Notes: generated by a model not told the origin, from the letters alone. A stretch of 30,756 bases of DNA from Gnetum montanum (GCA_015680685.1 MNCI01004119.1:193493-224248), one strand, 5' to 3'. Positions 7,636-19,417 are shown, counted from the stretch's first letter. Numbers and translations are program-made.

Positions 7636-10028
7636 ATGTTTCCTTCTTCGTACGAAAGTGTTTCATCGCCTAGGTTTGATACAGGTAATAATCAAAGGTG
7701 TAGTACACATGATAATCCACCAATCCCTCAATAGTTTTATGTGGTATATGTTCATCTCAATGAATATGTATCAAACTTTACCTTTATCCTCCACTAGGAT
7801 GAACAACTACATTGGTGAGATTTAGAAAGTAACATAATGTTACCTCTTGATCGCTCTGTCTGGGGCATGCTTCTTTGTGATCTCACATGAATTGGTATGC
7901 AACACTTATAGGTAGAGTACATTGTGCATGATCATGACTTGAGAGAGTATTGACCCACAGAGGCACAACGTCAAAGGGATTTACAATAGAAGAGATGTCA
8001 TGAATCCATGAAGGGAAAGTTGTCGCAAAATGTCCCACATGTCCTAAGAGAAAATGAGGGTGGTGAACCTGCCTCAGGTAGTTGACCACACAATGATGTT
8101 TCTCCTGTTGACTTCAGTTAAGGGGTTGTGTATCAGAATCTTTACTCAACTATCCATAACCTAGATTTTGATACCAACAGACATAAAGGGTCTGAAAAAG
8201 GAACACAAACACATGACAAAGATGGACATATCGATCGTAACTGTGATCGAGCCCACGACCACTGAAGAGAAAGAAGCAGACATCGACATGGTGATAGTCC
8301 TCCTTCTTCTTCACCCTCACCATCTCCTTCACCCTCTCCTTCAAGATCTAGATGCAGTCATAAGGAAAAAGACCATGAGGATAAGGGTAGACTAAATAGG
8401 AGTCGTAGACAAAATAGTCAAGAAAGGGGATGAGGGCACTCTAGAGAAACACACCATGAAAGAAGTAGAGTAGAAAACAACATAGGCATCACAGACGCCA
8501 TAGACGGAATGATCACGATGAACCCCTACTCACTACTTGAAGTATGCTAGACATAACTAAGGCCATTAGGATCCCAACAAGGCACTAAAAGGATAATAGG
8601 ATCAAGAGATTAGACATGAACAATATCCCACGATTTGAAGGGGGGTACAATGTTGATTCTCAAAATCATCTATAAGCATTTCATGATGCATGTGCCTTAC
8701 AAAACATAGAAAGTGAATGGAAAAAACGTAAGTTGTTCCCGTGGACGCTAATCAAAGAAGCAGAGAGCTGGTACCGGTCCTTAGAACCAGAAGCCATTCG
8801 TAGGTGGAGTGCCATGTTAGAATTGTTCAACGATAAATACCAAACATACTCCCAAGTGTCTAACCTGTGAAAGAAAATCCAAGGCTAGAAATAAGGAGGA
8901 CATGAACCCTTGGATGCTACCATGGGTCGATATTATGCACTGTTACATCGTTGTCCTAGCCATGGTTATTCACAGAGGGATCAACTACACCATCTTGTAG
9001 ATGGGCTTAGGCATGAAATGTGAAGAACCCTTGGGACATATGCCCAAGGGAGGCTATCTGAGCTTAGGACCCATCAAGTTCAAAGATTATTGGAGCAAGT
9101 TGCTAAAGAAGAAGGTGAGCTAAGGAAAAGAGAGAGTGTGGAGGAATATAACAGAGATCCTTTCCTCCGAAAGAGGGAAGTAAGATTCTGTGAGGATGAA
9201 GAAGAGTCACCACTCAAAGAGATGGTGAATAGGAAAACCTTGCCTATCCAAAAGTTAGCATCGGAAGTATCAGCAAAGGTAGACCAAATGTGGGATTCCC
9301 TAGATGATAGATTTTAAACCATTTTTAAAATAGTAGAGGAGTCTAGAGAGCAAGGTAGTGATCATGAAAAAAGAAAAAAGAGAGAAATTGAACATGCACG
9401 TAACAAGGGTAATGGAAAAGTTTCCATCATCAAAGAGGTTGTGGATTTGAATACAAACAATAATAGTGGATGCGAGATATGCTAATATGACCATCCTAAG
9501 GGATGTTACCCTATAATCTCACATCTACAGGAGTCTGGGGTGTATGCACTGAACCCACGATTAAACAAAAGGAAAACACCCCAAAGGTTACCTTATCCTC
9601 AAGGTAACTCAAGACAGTTCCACCAACCCTTAACGTATTATCCAAGTGAAACTTTGCCACAACCGATCGAGTAGTATCAACAATGGCAGTACCCACAATC
9701 ATGGGGAATGCCACCACCAAGGCAATAGCATCCTTATTGGCAACCTAACATGTATGGATATTATGTGTAGTAGCCAGTCTCTTCACATGACTCTACTGGT
9801 CATGTTACTCCTCAACCTCACTACCAAGCTCATGAGTATTATAGTACTCCTTCTCTTAGGGGCGATGTTCTACAAACATACCATCCTTCTCATTCGATTG
9901 CACCTCTTCCACCCTTAACTCCATTACCACCTGCTCCAACTATGCAGGGTGAAATCCCTACCCAGCCACAGCAACGTAACACCACAAGGGCTGTTAACCC
10001 TTAACCTACTGTTGGTTTTGACAACTGC
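7636..10028 (+). pseudogene. TE-mid gag (capsid/nucleocapsid), decayed
   Basis: Gag packages the element RNA into cytoplasmic particles. The conserved start is ATG 7636. A serine/proline/arginine-rich stretch lies at about 8284-8360 in the same phase as that ATG. The capsid-like part (8628 onward, another frame) has KLFPWTLIKEAESWY and MLELFNDKY, the usual Ty3/gypsy gag pattern. A charged, helical part follows (9090-9316), then a small zinc-binding cluster CEIC-x3-H-x3-C at 9471-9506, and a proline- and tyrosine-rich tail. From 8628 to about 10340 the reading frame is continuous except for stops such as TAA after the first zinc cysteine pair (9483) and TAG pairs near 9770. It is dead as a gene but easy to align with the TE-out copy. 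Confidence 0.8.
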
Positions 10029-13000
10029 ATGAAGAAAAGACCTTTCTTTAGAACCAACAGTCCAACTAAGCCCTTGCAACCACAAGCGGTTGATTCTTCA
10101 ACTGCCTCACTATCACTTGAAGCTTCGGAGCTCCCTTCAACCCAAAAACCATGCTCAACGCATACAGTCATGTTAACTCATGCTATCACCAATTGGATAA
10201 AAACTGGCCATCTTCCTAGGAAGTTCTGTAATCCTGGGAGTCCTCTGATATATCTACAAATCACTTGAAATGAGCTGTGCAAAGCTCTTTTGGATTCAGG
10301 TTCTGATGTCAACTTGATTTCTTAAGAAATGTACAAAGCTTGAAACCTTCCTCTGCTAAAAAAGAGTAACATTCGTTTAGAGTTGGCCAACTAGTCCATC
10401 ATTGTCCTGTTGTGGATGACATTGTCACCACTATTTTTGGGTGGTCATATCCAGCTAACTTCCTAGTGATTCAAGTAAATAGCGGTAAGGGGGACCTCCC
10501 AATCATAATGGGAAGAGCATGGCTAAGCATAGTTGACCCGTCCCTAGGAATCCACGATCTTTCCCTGGAAATATCAAAGGAAAATACATTTGGAAAGATC
10601 AAGAAGAAGAAAGTTCCATGCATCGCATACAATGACTCAAGGTGTAATTGCATGCAGAAGTCATGGTTTGTGCAATGATTAACATTGTCTGCATGCAATC
10701 AATGTGCACAAGTGACTGATATATAAAGATGCCTGTATGTAGCAGCCACAAGATAGGATGACACCCAGTGGCTGATAGCTGATCAAGAGAACAGTTCAAC
10801 TATATGCATGGAACCAACTGAGGGTTTGACTTGTGCTTATATCGATAGCATGAACACATTAGAGTAAGTCATCACCAAGTTCCAAGTCTTGACCTTGAAA
10901 ATATTAACTGGGGGAAGCTGGAAATCCCTGATAAGTTTAAGCAAGAGCCCCTTGAGCTAAAACCATTGTCCACTAGTATGGAATACACCTTTCTTAAAAA
11001 TGGAAAACTGGTAATTATTAATGCTAAGTTGGCTTTGCAACAAAAAGAGGGACTGTTGAAGGTAATAAATAAATGGTCGAAAGCCTTTGCTTAGTCATAT
11101 ATCGAATTAACTAGAATAGATTCTAGGATATGCCAACATAGAATTTATACTGATCCCTCCATGAAGCCTCGAAGACAACTGTAGAGGCAATTGAACCCAA
11201 AGGTGAAGCAAGTAGTTAAGGAAGAAATTGAATAGCTTCTAAAAGCTAGGTTCATATACCCCATTGCTAATAGTGAATGGGTTAGCCCCTTAGTTATAGT
11301 ACCCAAAAAGGAAGGCAAATGGAGGGTGTGCATAGATTTTAGGCTACTAAATATGGCAACATTCAAAGATCACTTTCCGTTGCCATTTGTAGACTAAGTC
11401 TTAGACACCATTGTAGGGCATTGCTACTATAGTTTCATGGATGGGTACAGTGGGTACAACCAAATACAAATAGCCCCAGAAGACCAAACCAAGACTATGT
11501 TCACCAATCCTTGGGGAACATTTGCATACAAACAGATGTTGTTTGGCTTGTGCAATGCCCCTACAATGTTTCAACGATTAGTTCTAAGCATATTCTAGTA
11601 GTAGAGAGGAAATGGTGTAGAAGTCTTCATGGACGATTTCTCCACCTATGGAGCAAACTTTGATCAAGCCTTGGACCAATTGGAGCAAGTATTAAAACAA
11701 TGTGTAGAAACCAATTTAAGGCTCAACTAGTAGAAAATCCATTTGATGGTCCAAGAAGGCATCGTACTAGGGCATAAAATTTCATGAACAGGGATACAGG
11801 TAGACCTTGAAAAGATCAAAGTTATCCAAGGAATTACCCATCAACCAAAAACTATAAAAGATATTTGGTCATTCCTTGGACACACTAGCTACTACAGAAG
11901 GTTTATTAAGAACTTTTCAAAGGTTGAAAAACCATTGGTTAAATTAACGAAAAAGGACGTACCTTTCAAATGGACTAGGGAATGCGAACTAGCTTTCCAA
12001 ACTTTAAAATAGAAGCTTGTAGAAACACCCATTCTACAAGCTCCTAACTAGTCCAGACCATTCCACATAATGACTAACACGTCCAACTCTGCTTTAGGAG
12101 TTGTACTTACATAGTTAGATGATCAAAAACATCCTTATTACATCCACTATGCAAGTAGAAGTATTGCTGGTGCATAACTTAACTACACTACAACAGAGAA
12201 AGAATTAATGGTTGTAGTGTTTGCACTAGAAAAATTTAGGCACTATGTCTTGGGCTATAAGGTATCCATACACATGGATCATAGTGCAATAAAGTTCCTA
12301 ATAAATAAGTCAATAGTAAGCCCTCACATCATACGATGGCTTATAATCTTACAAGAGTTCGATCTTGCGATGATTGATCATAAAGGCACCAAGAACATAG
12401 TTGCTGATCATTTATCTCGGTTGTGATGGGATAGCAAAGAGGATGAGTATTCAATTTTTGATTATTTCCCTGATGAACTCCTCTTTGTACGTGTAGTAAA
12501 TAATCAATTAACCATGGAGACAAACTGGTATAATAGCATTCTCACCTTTCTCGTTACACAACAAACACCACAAGGGTTTGACGCCAAAAAGAAATAATAG
12601 TTTCTTCATCGAGCCAAGTATTTTATGGAAATCAATGGGCAACTTTACAAAGTATATCCTGATGGCTTGATTCAATGGTATGTTCCTGATGTAGATCAAC
12701 TACGAGTTCTCCAAGACACTCATGAGAGTCCTTGTAGGGGTCATTACGTTGGGAGACGAACAGACATTAAGATCTTTCTTGTAGGATATTATTGGCCTAC
12801 ATTGTTTCGGGACACCCATTATTTCGTCCAATCTTGTGAGTGCTGTCAACATGATGGGGGGATGACTACTAGAATGGAGGGTCTACAATAATGGATCCAA
12901 CCTTTAGAACCCTTCAACATTTGGGAAATTGATTTTATGGGGCTGATTACACCAATGTCCAATGGAAAAGCTTATATTATTGTTGCCATTGATTACCTTA

Positions 13001-13730
13001 CAAAATGGGTAGAAGTAGCTACTGCTAAGGATTGTACATCATCCACAACTGCATGATTTGTTTAACAAAAAATCATAAACAGGTTTGGTGTGCCTTGTGC
13101 ACTTATTTCAGATAATGGTACACACTTCACAGGTGCGACTTTTTAAAAATTAATGCAACACTTAGGGGTTGAGCATAAACTAACTATACCATATCACCTT
13201 CAAGCGAACGGTCAAGCCAAAGTCACCAATAGGGAGATTACAAAGATATTGACAAGAACCATTAGCAAGTTTAGGCGAGACTAAAGCACAAAATTGAATG
13301 ATGCTCTTTGGGCATATTGCTCCATATGGAAACTCCCTATAGGCTGCTCTCCCTATGAGTTAGTGTATGGTAAATTACCAACACTTCCCATTCAAACTAA
13401 GCTCTATACACTCTTCACGACATATGACCTCAACCTTGACCTCGATCTAGCACAAAAACAATGGTTGATGACCCTTAACCTGTTAGATGAGAACTAATTG
13501 GCCACCCTGTCATCTAACGAATTGCACAAGGCCTTCAACAAATAACGTCATGACCTAAGGATTAGGAAAGTTAAATATCAACTGGGAGATAAGGTTCTCT
13601 ACTAGAATCCCACACATGTGCCACAATGTACCAAATTTCAAATGCTGTGGGAAGGACCTTATGTCATTCATGCAACGTTTCCTTCAGGGGCCATTATGAT
13701 ATACAAACTTGAGAGCCTAGATAAGAAACT
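10029..13730 (+). pseudogene. TE-mid pol: protease, reverse transcriptase, RNase H, integrase
   Basis: Domain order PR-RT-RH-INT shows Ty3/gypsy. Protease has DSGSD at 10293. RT runs from about 10920 with SEWVSPLVIVPKKEG, the catalytic D in FMDGYSGYN (11440) and FMDD at 11629-11637, the form common in Athila/Tat-like elements. RNase H starts near 12060, but its first aspartate is Asn (12076). Integrase has an HHCC-like finger (12720-12850), the first D at 12931 and the second at 13111. The third catalytic residue, normally Glu, is Lys (AAA 13219). A 4-bp loss near 10400 shifts frame, and more than a dozen stops are present. The C-terminal module (KFQMLWEGPYVIH) is split by TE-in at 13731, and the last codons are at 19268-19417. 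Confidence 0.88.
13726..13730 (+). repeat. Left target-site duplication of TE-in (AAACT)
   Basis: AAACT directly before TGTTGATG is repeated exactly at 19268-19272, directly after ATCAACA. Removing TE-in and one copy restores a continuous pol segment that aligns with the TE-out copy near 28266. Confidence 0.95.
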
Positions 13731-14830
13731 TGTTGATGTCAACACTCCCATGCTCGCATAGGGCTATGATTATCAATGTTTCTATTTCTCTCCCCTAATA
13801 ACCACAATAAAAATCATGCGAGTAGTGGGAATTTAAACTGTTAGGTGGTGGTCATTAATGATGGTGGTTATGGTCATTAGTAGTAGACATTTTGGAAGTT
13901 ACGATGATTATGGTCATTAATGATGGCAGTTACAGTCATTAGAGGCAAATGTTTTGGAAGTTACAACAATTATGGTCATTAATGATGGTAGTTATGGTCA
14001 TTAGTGGTAGACATTTTGGAAGTTACAGACATAAGTAGGCACTTAATTGGAGAACATGGATATTATTACACAAGAAGTGATGGTAGTTTCTATAGTCGTT
14101 ACATGAGACATAGACATCATTATGGATGGCCGCAGTGGCTATAAAATGGAGTCTAGAGGGGGGGCTAAGGGATCATCAAGGAGGAGGAGGAGGAGAAGTC
14201 CTAAAAATAGGCTCTGGTTATCAATATGGAGGGATAACTTCCTCTCCACTAAGCAACAGTTTCCTCTCTTCTATTCTTTTCTTTATAGGCTTCTAGTTGA
14301 TCTTCGAGGAGGGTCCAAGGTAAGAGCCAGTAGCTCAAAATCGGATCCTTGCAGGTCTTCTCAGCGATGGCAAGAGCTTGTTACGGTGGTGTAGACATGG
14401 GTGAACAATCTGCCTCTCTACAGCAGTGCACAAAATATGGCAAACGATGGCAGGCTTTAAGAACTGTAGTTGTTGCCCTGTGTGGACTACAGTAGGCAGT
14501 CTCTCTTTTTTTCTTTCTTTCTCTCTCCCTCTCTTGTGGAAATCATGGTATTCTTGCCCAGTAGTAGATACCATCGGCAGTCACGGACCAGCAATGTCAG
14601 TGGGACCAAGGAAAATTCAATTCTTTTAATCACTTATTGTATTGGAGACAATTATTTAATTTAAATTCCAGATTTCTTTCTTGTTTATTATTTGCAAAAG
14701 GCCACGTAGCCCTCTCCAGCTGAGACTATTCTTGGGTTTCCGTACCCATACGGGAGGCGCCCTAGGCAATAGTTTCCTTAAATGTGTTTTCTTTCTGAGT
14801 GTTGGTGTGACCAAAATTTATGCATCAACA
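13731..14830 (+). mobile_element. TE-in: 5' LTR, 1100 bp
   Basis: Starts TGTTGATGTCAACAC and ends TGCATCAACA, followed after 5 bp by TGGCACTAGAAGGAGGGCC. TATA box CTATAAAAT lies at 14140-14148. The downstream 660 bp match 18615-19267, and the final 130 bp match the TE-up LTR ends. Small open frames inside it, on either strand, are not conserved in the other LTR. Confidence 0.92.
13850..14031 (+). repeat. 62-bp tandem repeat in TE-in U3, three copies
   Basis: GGTCATTAATGATGG starts at 13850, 13912 and 13974. Each copy goes on to a TTTTGGAAGTTAC segment. It sits 110-290 bp upstream of the TATA box, where LTR enhancers usually lie. The 3' LTR lacks this region. Confidence 0.85.
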
Positions 14831-15460
14831 CCTTTTTGGCACTAGAAGGAGGGCCTTTCCCCAACCTTTTCTTTATCAACTTTTCTTGTTGTTTCTCTGA
14901 CCTTTATTATCCCATTTTCTAAAATATTTATTTTCTGTCCTTTTCCAGTCCCTATTTTTATTTTTTGAAAATTTCTATTTTTAACCATTTTCTTGAAAAA
15001 ACTTTTTAAAGAATTTTCGAGCCCTTTATTTCTTATTCTCAGAAGTTCATTTCTTGAAAAATTTTGGGTCTCATTACCCATTTTTATTTAATATTTTTCC
15101 TTGTTGTTGTTGTTTTTTCTTTTTTCTCTTTTTAAATCCTTGTTTCCCAATTCCATTTTTTAATTTGTGTTTTGGCAATCCTTACCTTAGTCCTAGGTTA
15201 GGTAAGGTGGTTTTATTTGATTATGCAATTTTAAGTTTATTTTTCTAAGATCTTGCATTTTATTGTTTCCCTTTTTAATTTTATAAGTATTGCAATTTTA
15301 TACATTTATTTTTCTTTAAAAAAAAAGTATATATCTTTCTTTAAAAAAATAGCATATTTTAGTGTTTTTCTTTATCAAAAAATTATTATTTCAATATTTT
15401 CTTTTCTTTTACGTAATTTTATAGTTTTATTCTAATAATTATATTTTATAGTTTTGTTTT
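14831..15460 (+). mobile_element. TE-in: primer site and AT-rich leader
   Basis: The primer-binding-like site TGGCACTAGAAGGAGGGCC is at 14836-14854. The remaining 600 bp are T-rich with poly-A and poly-T runs and hold no recognisable gene. Short open frames on both strands here reflect low complexity. Confidence 0.75.
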
Positions 15461-17926
15461 ATGAGTGAACTTCTCTTTGCTTCTAACCAACCAGTCACTC
15501 GTCTCTTCGCATTAAGGAAACAACAAGCCTCACACTTTCCAAGTTTTATTTGTAGGAGAACCCACACTAGGATGGTAGGCAATCAACCCCTGGCTCCCTT
15601 GGTCAGTAACCCCTTTAACTTTACTAACTACCATGACATCCGAAAGTCACTTCAGGACATAAATTTGTTCTACGATCCCACAAACCCTACTAGTGATGCT
15701 CGCTAACATGTACAATGTTTCGAAACCTTACTAGGGATCCAAAACATTGTTCAAAATGATGTGGCATGTAGGGTATTTGTGACAACTTTCAGAACCAAAG
15801 TAATCCAATGGTTTCTGATGCTCCCCAATGCCTTCATTAACTCATGGCAGGAGTTCAAAAATAAGTTTTTCACTTAGTTTGAAAAATTCATAAGCCCTGC
15901 CATAGCATCAAGTAACTTCACCAACTTAAGAAAGCTACCTCGGGAAAATGTTAGGGATCATAACTTGAGATTCCTTCACCAATTAGCCTATGTGCCAAGC
16001 AAGATGTGTCCATAACCCGATGGCATCCTCAACTTTTACCTCTATACCCTTGACCCATTCTTTGCCTATACCATCAAATTGGATCCTAACATAATAGAAA
16101 GACAAGGAGCAATGGCTAAAGCTGTGGGGCTAGAACAAAGAACCCTTATGAATAGCATTCAAACCCAGTTTGGAATAATGAGCATTAGCAATCCTATGCA
16201 ACATAGTCCTTTACCTCTACCAACTTTTCCAATGACCAACACTATGTACCAAACTCCTGTTCCCCTTCAAATGACTCAACCTACAAATAGCTATTTTCAG
16301 TGTCCTACATCTTCTCCATTCCTACCATCTAACACTAGTTTGAATGAGGATCAATCGAAGGCCTTAATTTAGTCCATCATAAACCCAAACAAGGTACCTA
16401 ATCCTGTTGAACCCACAACTCAAGCTCAAGATCAAATGACCCAGCTATTAACTTCACTTCAAAAACTTTCCAACAAAGTAGTTGAATTAAAGAGAAACAA
16501 CAACAAGGTTCCTATACAACCACAAAATTCAAGTTCATCAACCAATGATGATTATTTCTGTCTCCATAACACTAGGCAACATTCTGAGAAGACTTGTCCC
16601 CAATTTTTAGCACTATATGACGACAACACCCAAGGTCAACAAAATGGAAAACCTCCTATTATGGTCTTTAATGTACCTCATGAAATAGAAAATGAAGAGG
16701 TTTCCTCATTAGAGAAAGTTATGGTAAACAATCCTAACCCACCGAATGCTTGCTACTATAGATTTAAAGACATCATGAAGAACACACAATAACAAACTAG
16801 GAATGACCCTTACACTCCTCCAAATAGAAGAGTTCCTAGTCAAAGTAACACAAATACTCAAACTGAGTCATCCCAAACAAACACCCCACAACAACCAAAT
16901 CCACCTTCTATACTTAGAAGAACTCCACCTCAACAAGAAGTCAAAGATGGACCTAAGACTTACAATCTAGTTGAGGATTTTAAGAAAACCAAAGCTAACA
17001 TCTTAATGTATGACCTTTTACAATTTAATGAAATGAAAGAGGTGATTCAAGAGATAGTTCATAAACTAGAAACCAATAAAGAAAAATATTCAACCCCAAA
17101 AAGGCAAGTTCACTTCATAGAAAGTCCTAACACATTATTAGTCCAAAATGTAAATAATTCCATGATGAGTAAGAAAGAGCAACCTCCTTTCCTAACAATA
17201 CTAATTATTTTAGGAAAGAATGTTCACAATTGTTTGATGGATTCTGGAGCAACTATCAATGTCATGCCATTTGAGGTATGTAAGACTTTAGGAGCACAAA
17301 TGATACCACAAATGAAAAATGTGATTCAACTAGATGGGTCCAATGTACCTGTAGTAGGGTCATTAAAAGAAGTAAAAGTGCAAATTAAACAATACCCTAT
17401 GTTCACATGTTACAAAAATATCCTAGTAGTTGATATGTCACCTACCTATGGTGTGCTCCTATCTAGGACTTTTGGAGCCAAGTTTGGGGGCTTATTTAGG
17501 TCAGATTTCTCAGAATTATTAATCCCTATCAAAGGAAAATCTGAGTACATGACTATACCTCGAGAACCCTTCTACAAACAAGTAGTTACAGCCTTGGATC
17601 AACAAAATCAATCTTTGAAAGATCGACATGCTAATCTTTATGTTGGGGTTATTGAGGTTAAGCGCAGTGAACATGTTGAAAATGAATATGTGAGTGGAAT
17701 TACAAAAAATCCTGTCTCTCATGCAAATCCCATCCAATCCTATCAAAGTCCTAGAGAAGGTGAAGAAAGCTATGGAGACACCTTGCCTTATCAACAACAC
17801 AATGGATTTCGTCTAAGTGATCCACCACCTTTAGGGGAAGATAAAGATGTAAGTAAAAACCTACCTTTTAAAACATTTGAAGGTGTGCTAAATTTTAATG
17901 ACACATCCATGGAACAAGAATGTTAA
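15461..17926 (+). pseudogene. TE-in gag-protease, one frame with five stops
   Basis: An 822-codon frame from ATG 15461 to TAA 17924 has no frameshift and only five internal stops: TAA 15704, TAG 15875, TAA 16013, TAG 16370 and TAA 16790. Capsid homology is seen in VTTFRTKVIQWFLMLP and INSWQEFKNKFF (about 15780-15875). A C-x2-H-x4-H-x4-C zinc knuckle-like motif (CLHNTRQHSEKTC) starts at 16559. The retropepsin-like protease has MDSGAT with the catalytic Asp at 17240, then PTYGVLLSRTFGAKFGG (about 17440-17490). The frame ends soon after the protease, where the deletion that removed reverse transcriptase begins. All five stops could be former glutamine codons. Confidence 0.87.
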
Positions 17927-17929
17927 GAT

Positions 17930-18236
17930 TAGGTCTTGATTTTCATAATCTTAAGCATCAACAAATTGTTAAACAACGTCTTGACATGAAGTACATTGGT
18001 GAAGTCTTTAAGATAGGAGACCTAGCCTCGAAAAAAGGTAGAACATGTGACTGAGAAAATCTTCAAAGTAAGTTCTCTCCTATGTGGTTAGGCCCATTCC
18101 GAATTAAAGATGTCATTGACCCCAATGTGTACAAGGTTGCTGATGTGAAAGGACATAATTTACCTAGAAATTTTAATGCATTCCGTCCAAAGCTTTTCTA
18201 CTTAGGTGCCCCACATGGACACCTAGTAGATTCTTA
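17930..18236 (+). pseudogene. TE-in integrase C-terminal remnant
   Basis: A short coding remnant reads HNLKHQQIVKQRLDMKY, then FKIGDL, then after one stop and a possible small shift FSPMWLGPFRIK and NFNAFRPKLFY, ending at TAG 18234. This is the typical C-terminal part of Ty3/gypsy integrase (GDL ... W.GPF module). The catalytic core, RNase H and reverse transcriptase that should precede it are missing, so the junction with the protease segment near 17926 is a deletion of about 2.5-3 kb judged by family size. Confidence 0.78.
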
Positions 18237-18614
18237 GTTGCATGTTTTCTTCCTCTTCGTCATGCATTTCATTTGTATATAGTTGCATTTGCATATTTTC
18301 TTTACATTTTCATCATTTCTTTCTTGGCATATTGTTTTGATTTTTTCTTTACATATGATTTTAATAATCATTATGGTCTTTTGAGTTACTAGGCGTTGGG
18401 TCATCAGAGCACCATTGAAAATAATGTTAGTTTCTTCCTAGTCTTTTTCAAGGTTTATTACTATTACATAAAATATCTTTTATACTATATATTTTAATAA
18501 TGCTTTGATTCTTCCTAGTCTTTTTCAAGATTTTAGTTTCTTTAGTTATGTTGGATTATGGAGCATGAGATTTGTGCTAACTTATCATGTAATCATCATG
18601 ATCATGTGAGTGTA
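18237..18614 (+). mobile_element. TE-in: noncoding tail
   Basis: T-rich sequence with no gene and no recognisable polypurine tract. TTCCTAGTCTTTTTCAAG occurs twice (about 18435 and 18511), a short direct repeat about 76 bp apart. The 3' LTR remnant begins right after it without the LTR start. Confidence 0.55.
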
Positions 18615-19267
18615 GGATCATTGGGGAGGAGGAGGAGAAGTCCTAAAAACAGGCTTTGGCTATCAGTCTGGAGGGACATCTTCCTCTTCACGAGCAACAG
18701 TTTCCTCTTTTATTTTCTTTTCTTTACAGACTTCTAGTTGATCTTTGAGGAGGGTCCAAGGTAGGAGCCAGCAGCTCAAAATCAGATCCTTGCGGGTCTT
18801 CTTGGCGATGGCAAGAGCTTGTTATGGTGGTGCAGACGTGGGTGAATGATCTTCTTCTCTACAGCAATGCACAAAAGACGAAAAACAATGGCAAGCTTTG
18901 AGAACTGCAGTTGTTGCCTTGTGTGGACTATAGTAGGCAGTCTCTTTCTCTTTATTTCTCTCTCCCTCTCTCGTGGCAATCACGGTCTTCCTGCCCAGCA
19001 GTGGATACCATCAGGAGTCACGGACTAGCAACGTCAGCGGGAGCAAGGAAAATTTAGTTCTTTTAATCACTTATTGTATTAGAGATAATTATTTAATTTA
19101 AATTCCAGATTTCTTTCTTGTTTATTATTTGCAAAAGGCCATGTAGCCCTCTCCAGCTAAGACTATTCCTAGGTTTTCGTACCCATACGAGAGATGCCCA
19201 GGGAAATAGTCTCCTTAAACGAGTTTTCTTTCCCAGTGTTCGTGTGATCAAAATTTATGCATCAACA
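18615..19267 (+). mobile_element. TE-in: 3' LTR remnant lacking U3
   Basis: Aligns with 14170-14830 of the 5' LTR from GGATCAT onward (for example GAGGAGAAGTCCTAAAAA and TTATTTAATTTAAATTCCAG). The first 440 bp, with TGTTGATG, the 62-bp repeats and the TATA box, are absent. It ends ATGCATCAACA at 19267, beside the AAACT duplication. The loss happened after insertion, or the copy arose through an aberrant event. The correct right end and target duplication favour loss after insertion. Confidence 0.87.
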
Positions 19268-19417
19268 AAACTGTTGGTCAACGTCCAACAAACCAAACCT
19301 TTTCATGAGCTTAGGTTAGCTAGTACTCATACTACCTCTGTTGGTGGACAACCTTGCTCGCTATTTCAGATCTCCTCCTTCCAACTCAGTTGTGGGGGAG
19401 ATGGCCATCAATGCTAA
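19268..19417 (+). pseudogene. TE-mid pol, last codons
   Basis: Starts with the right AAACT copy and continues TE-mid pol: LLVNVQQTKPFHELRLAS..., ending GGDGHQC and TAA at 19415. TE-out has the same tail (LLVNIEQTKPFHEPKMAS, ending GGDGHQC), so the true pol end lies here. Confidence 0.85.

Larger units (their letters stand above)
13731..19267 (+). mobile_element. TE-in: internally deleted Ty3/gypsy element, 5.5 kb
   Basis: Bounded by TGTTGATGTCAACAC and TGCATCAACA, with a perfect 5-bp target duplication. Parts in order: complete 5' LTR, primer site, AT-rich leader, gag-protease in one frame, integrase C-terminal remnant, noncoding tail, and a 3' LTR missing about 440 bp of U3. Reverse transcriptase, RNase H and the integrase core are absent, so it cannot move on its own. 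It shares U5 and primer site with TE-up. It is the youngest insertion in the nest. Confidence 0.92.

Noticed and set aside
13850-14031. CRISPR-like array
   Set aside because: Three adjoining 62-bp units without unique spacers, inside a plant LTR U3. Ordinary tandem repeats.
14318-14358. Possible tiny intron in the TE-in LTR (AAGGTAAGA ... TTGCAGGT)
   Set aside because: The interval is under 40 bp, below plant intron size, and it lies in noncoding LTR sequence.
15461-17926. Reassigned TAA/TAG as glutamine (alternative genetic code) to explain frame-intact gag
   Set aside because: The NRAMP exons use the standard code, and the related elements also have TGA and TAG at tryptophan and arginine positions. 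Deamination explains the pattern.
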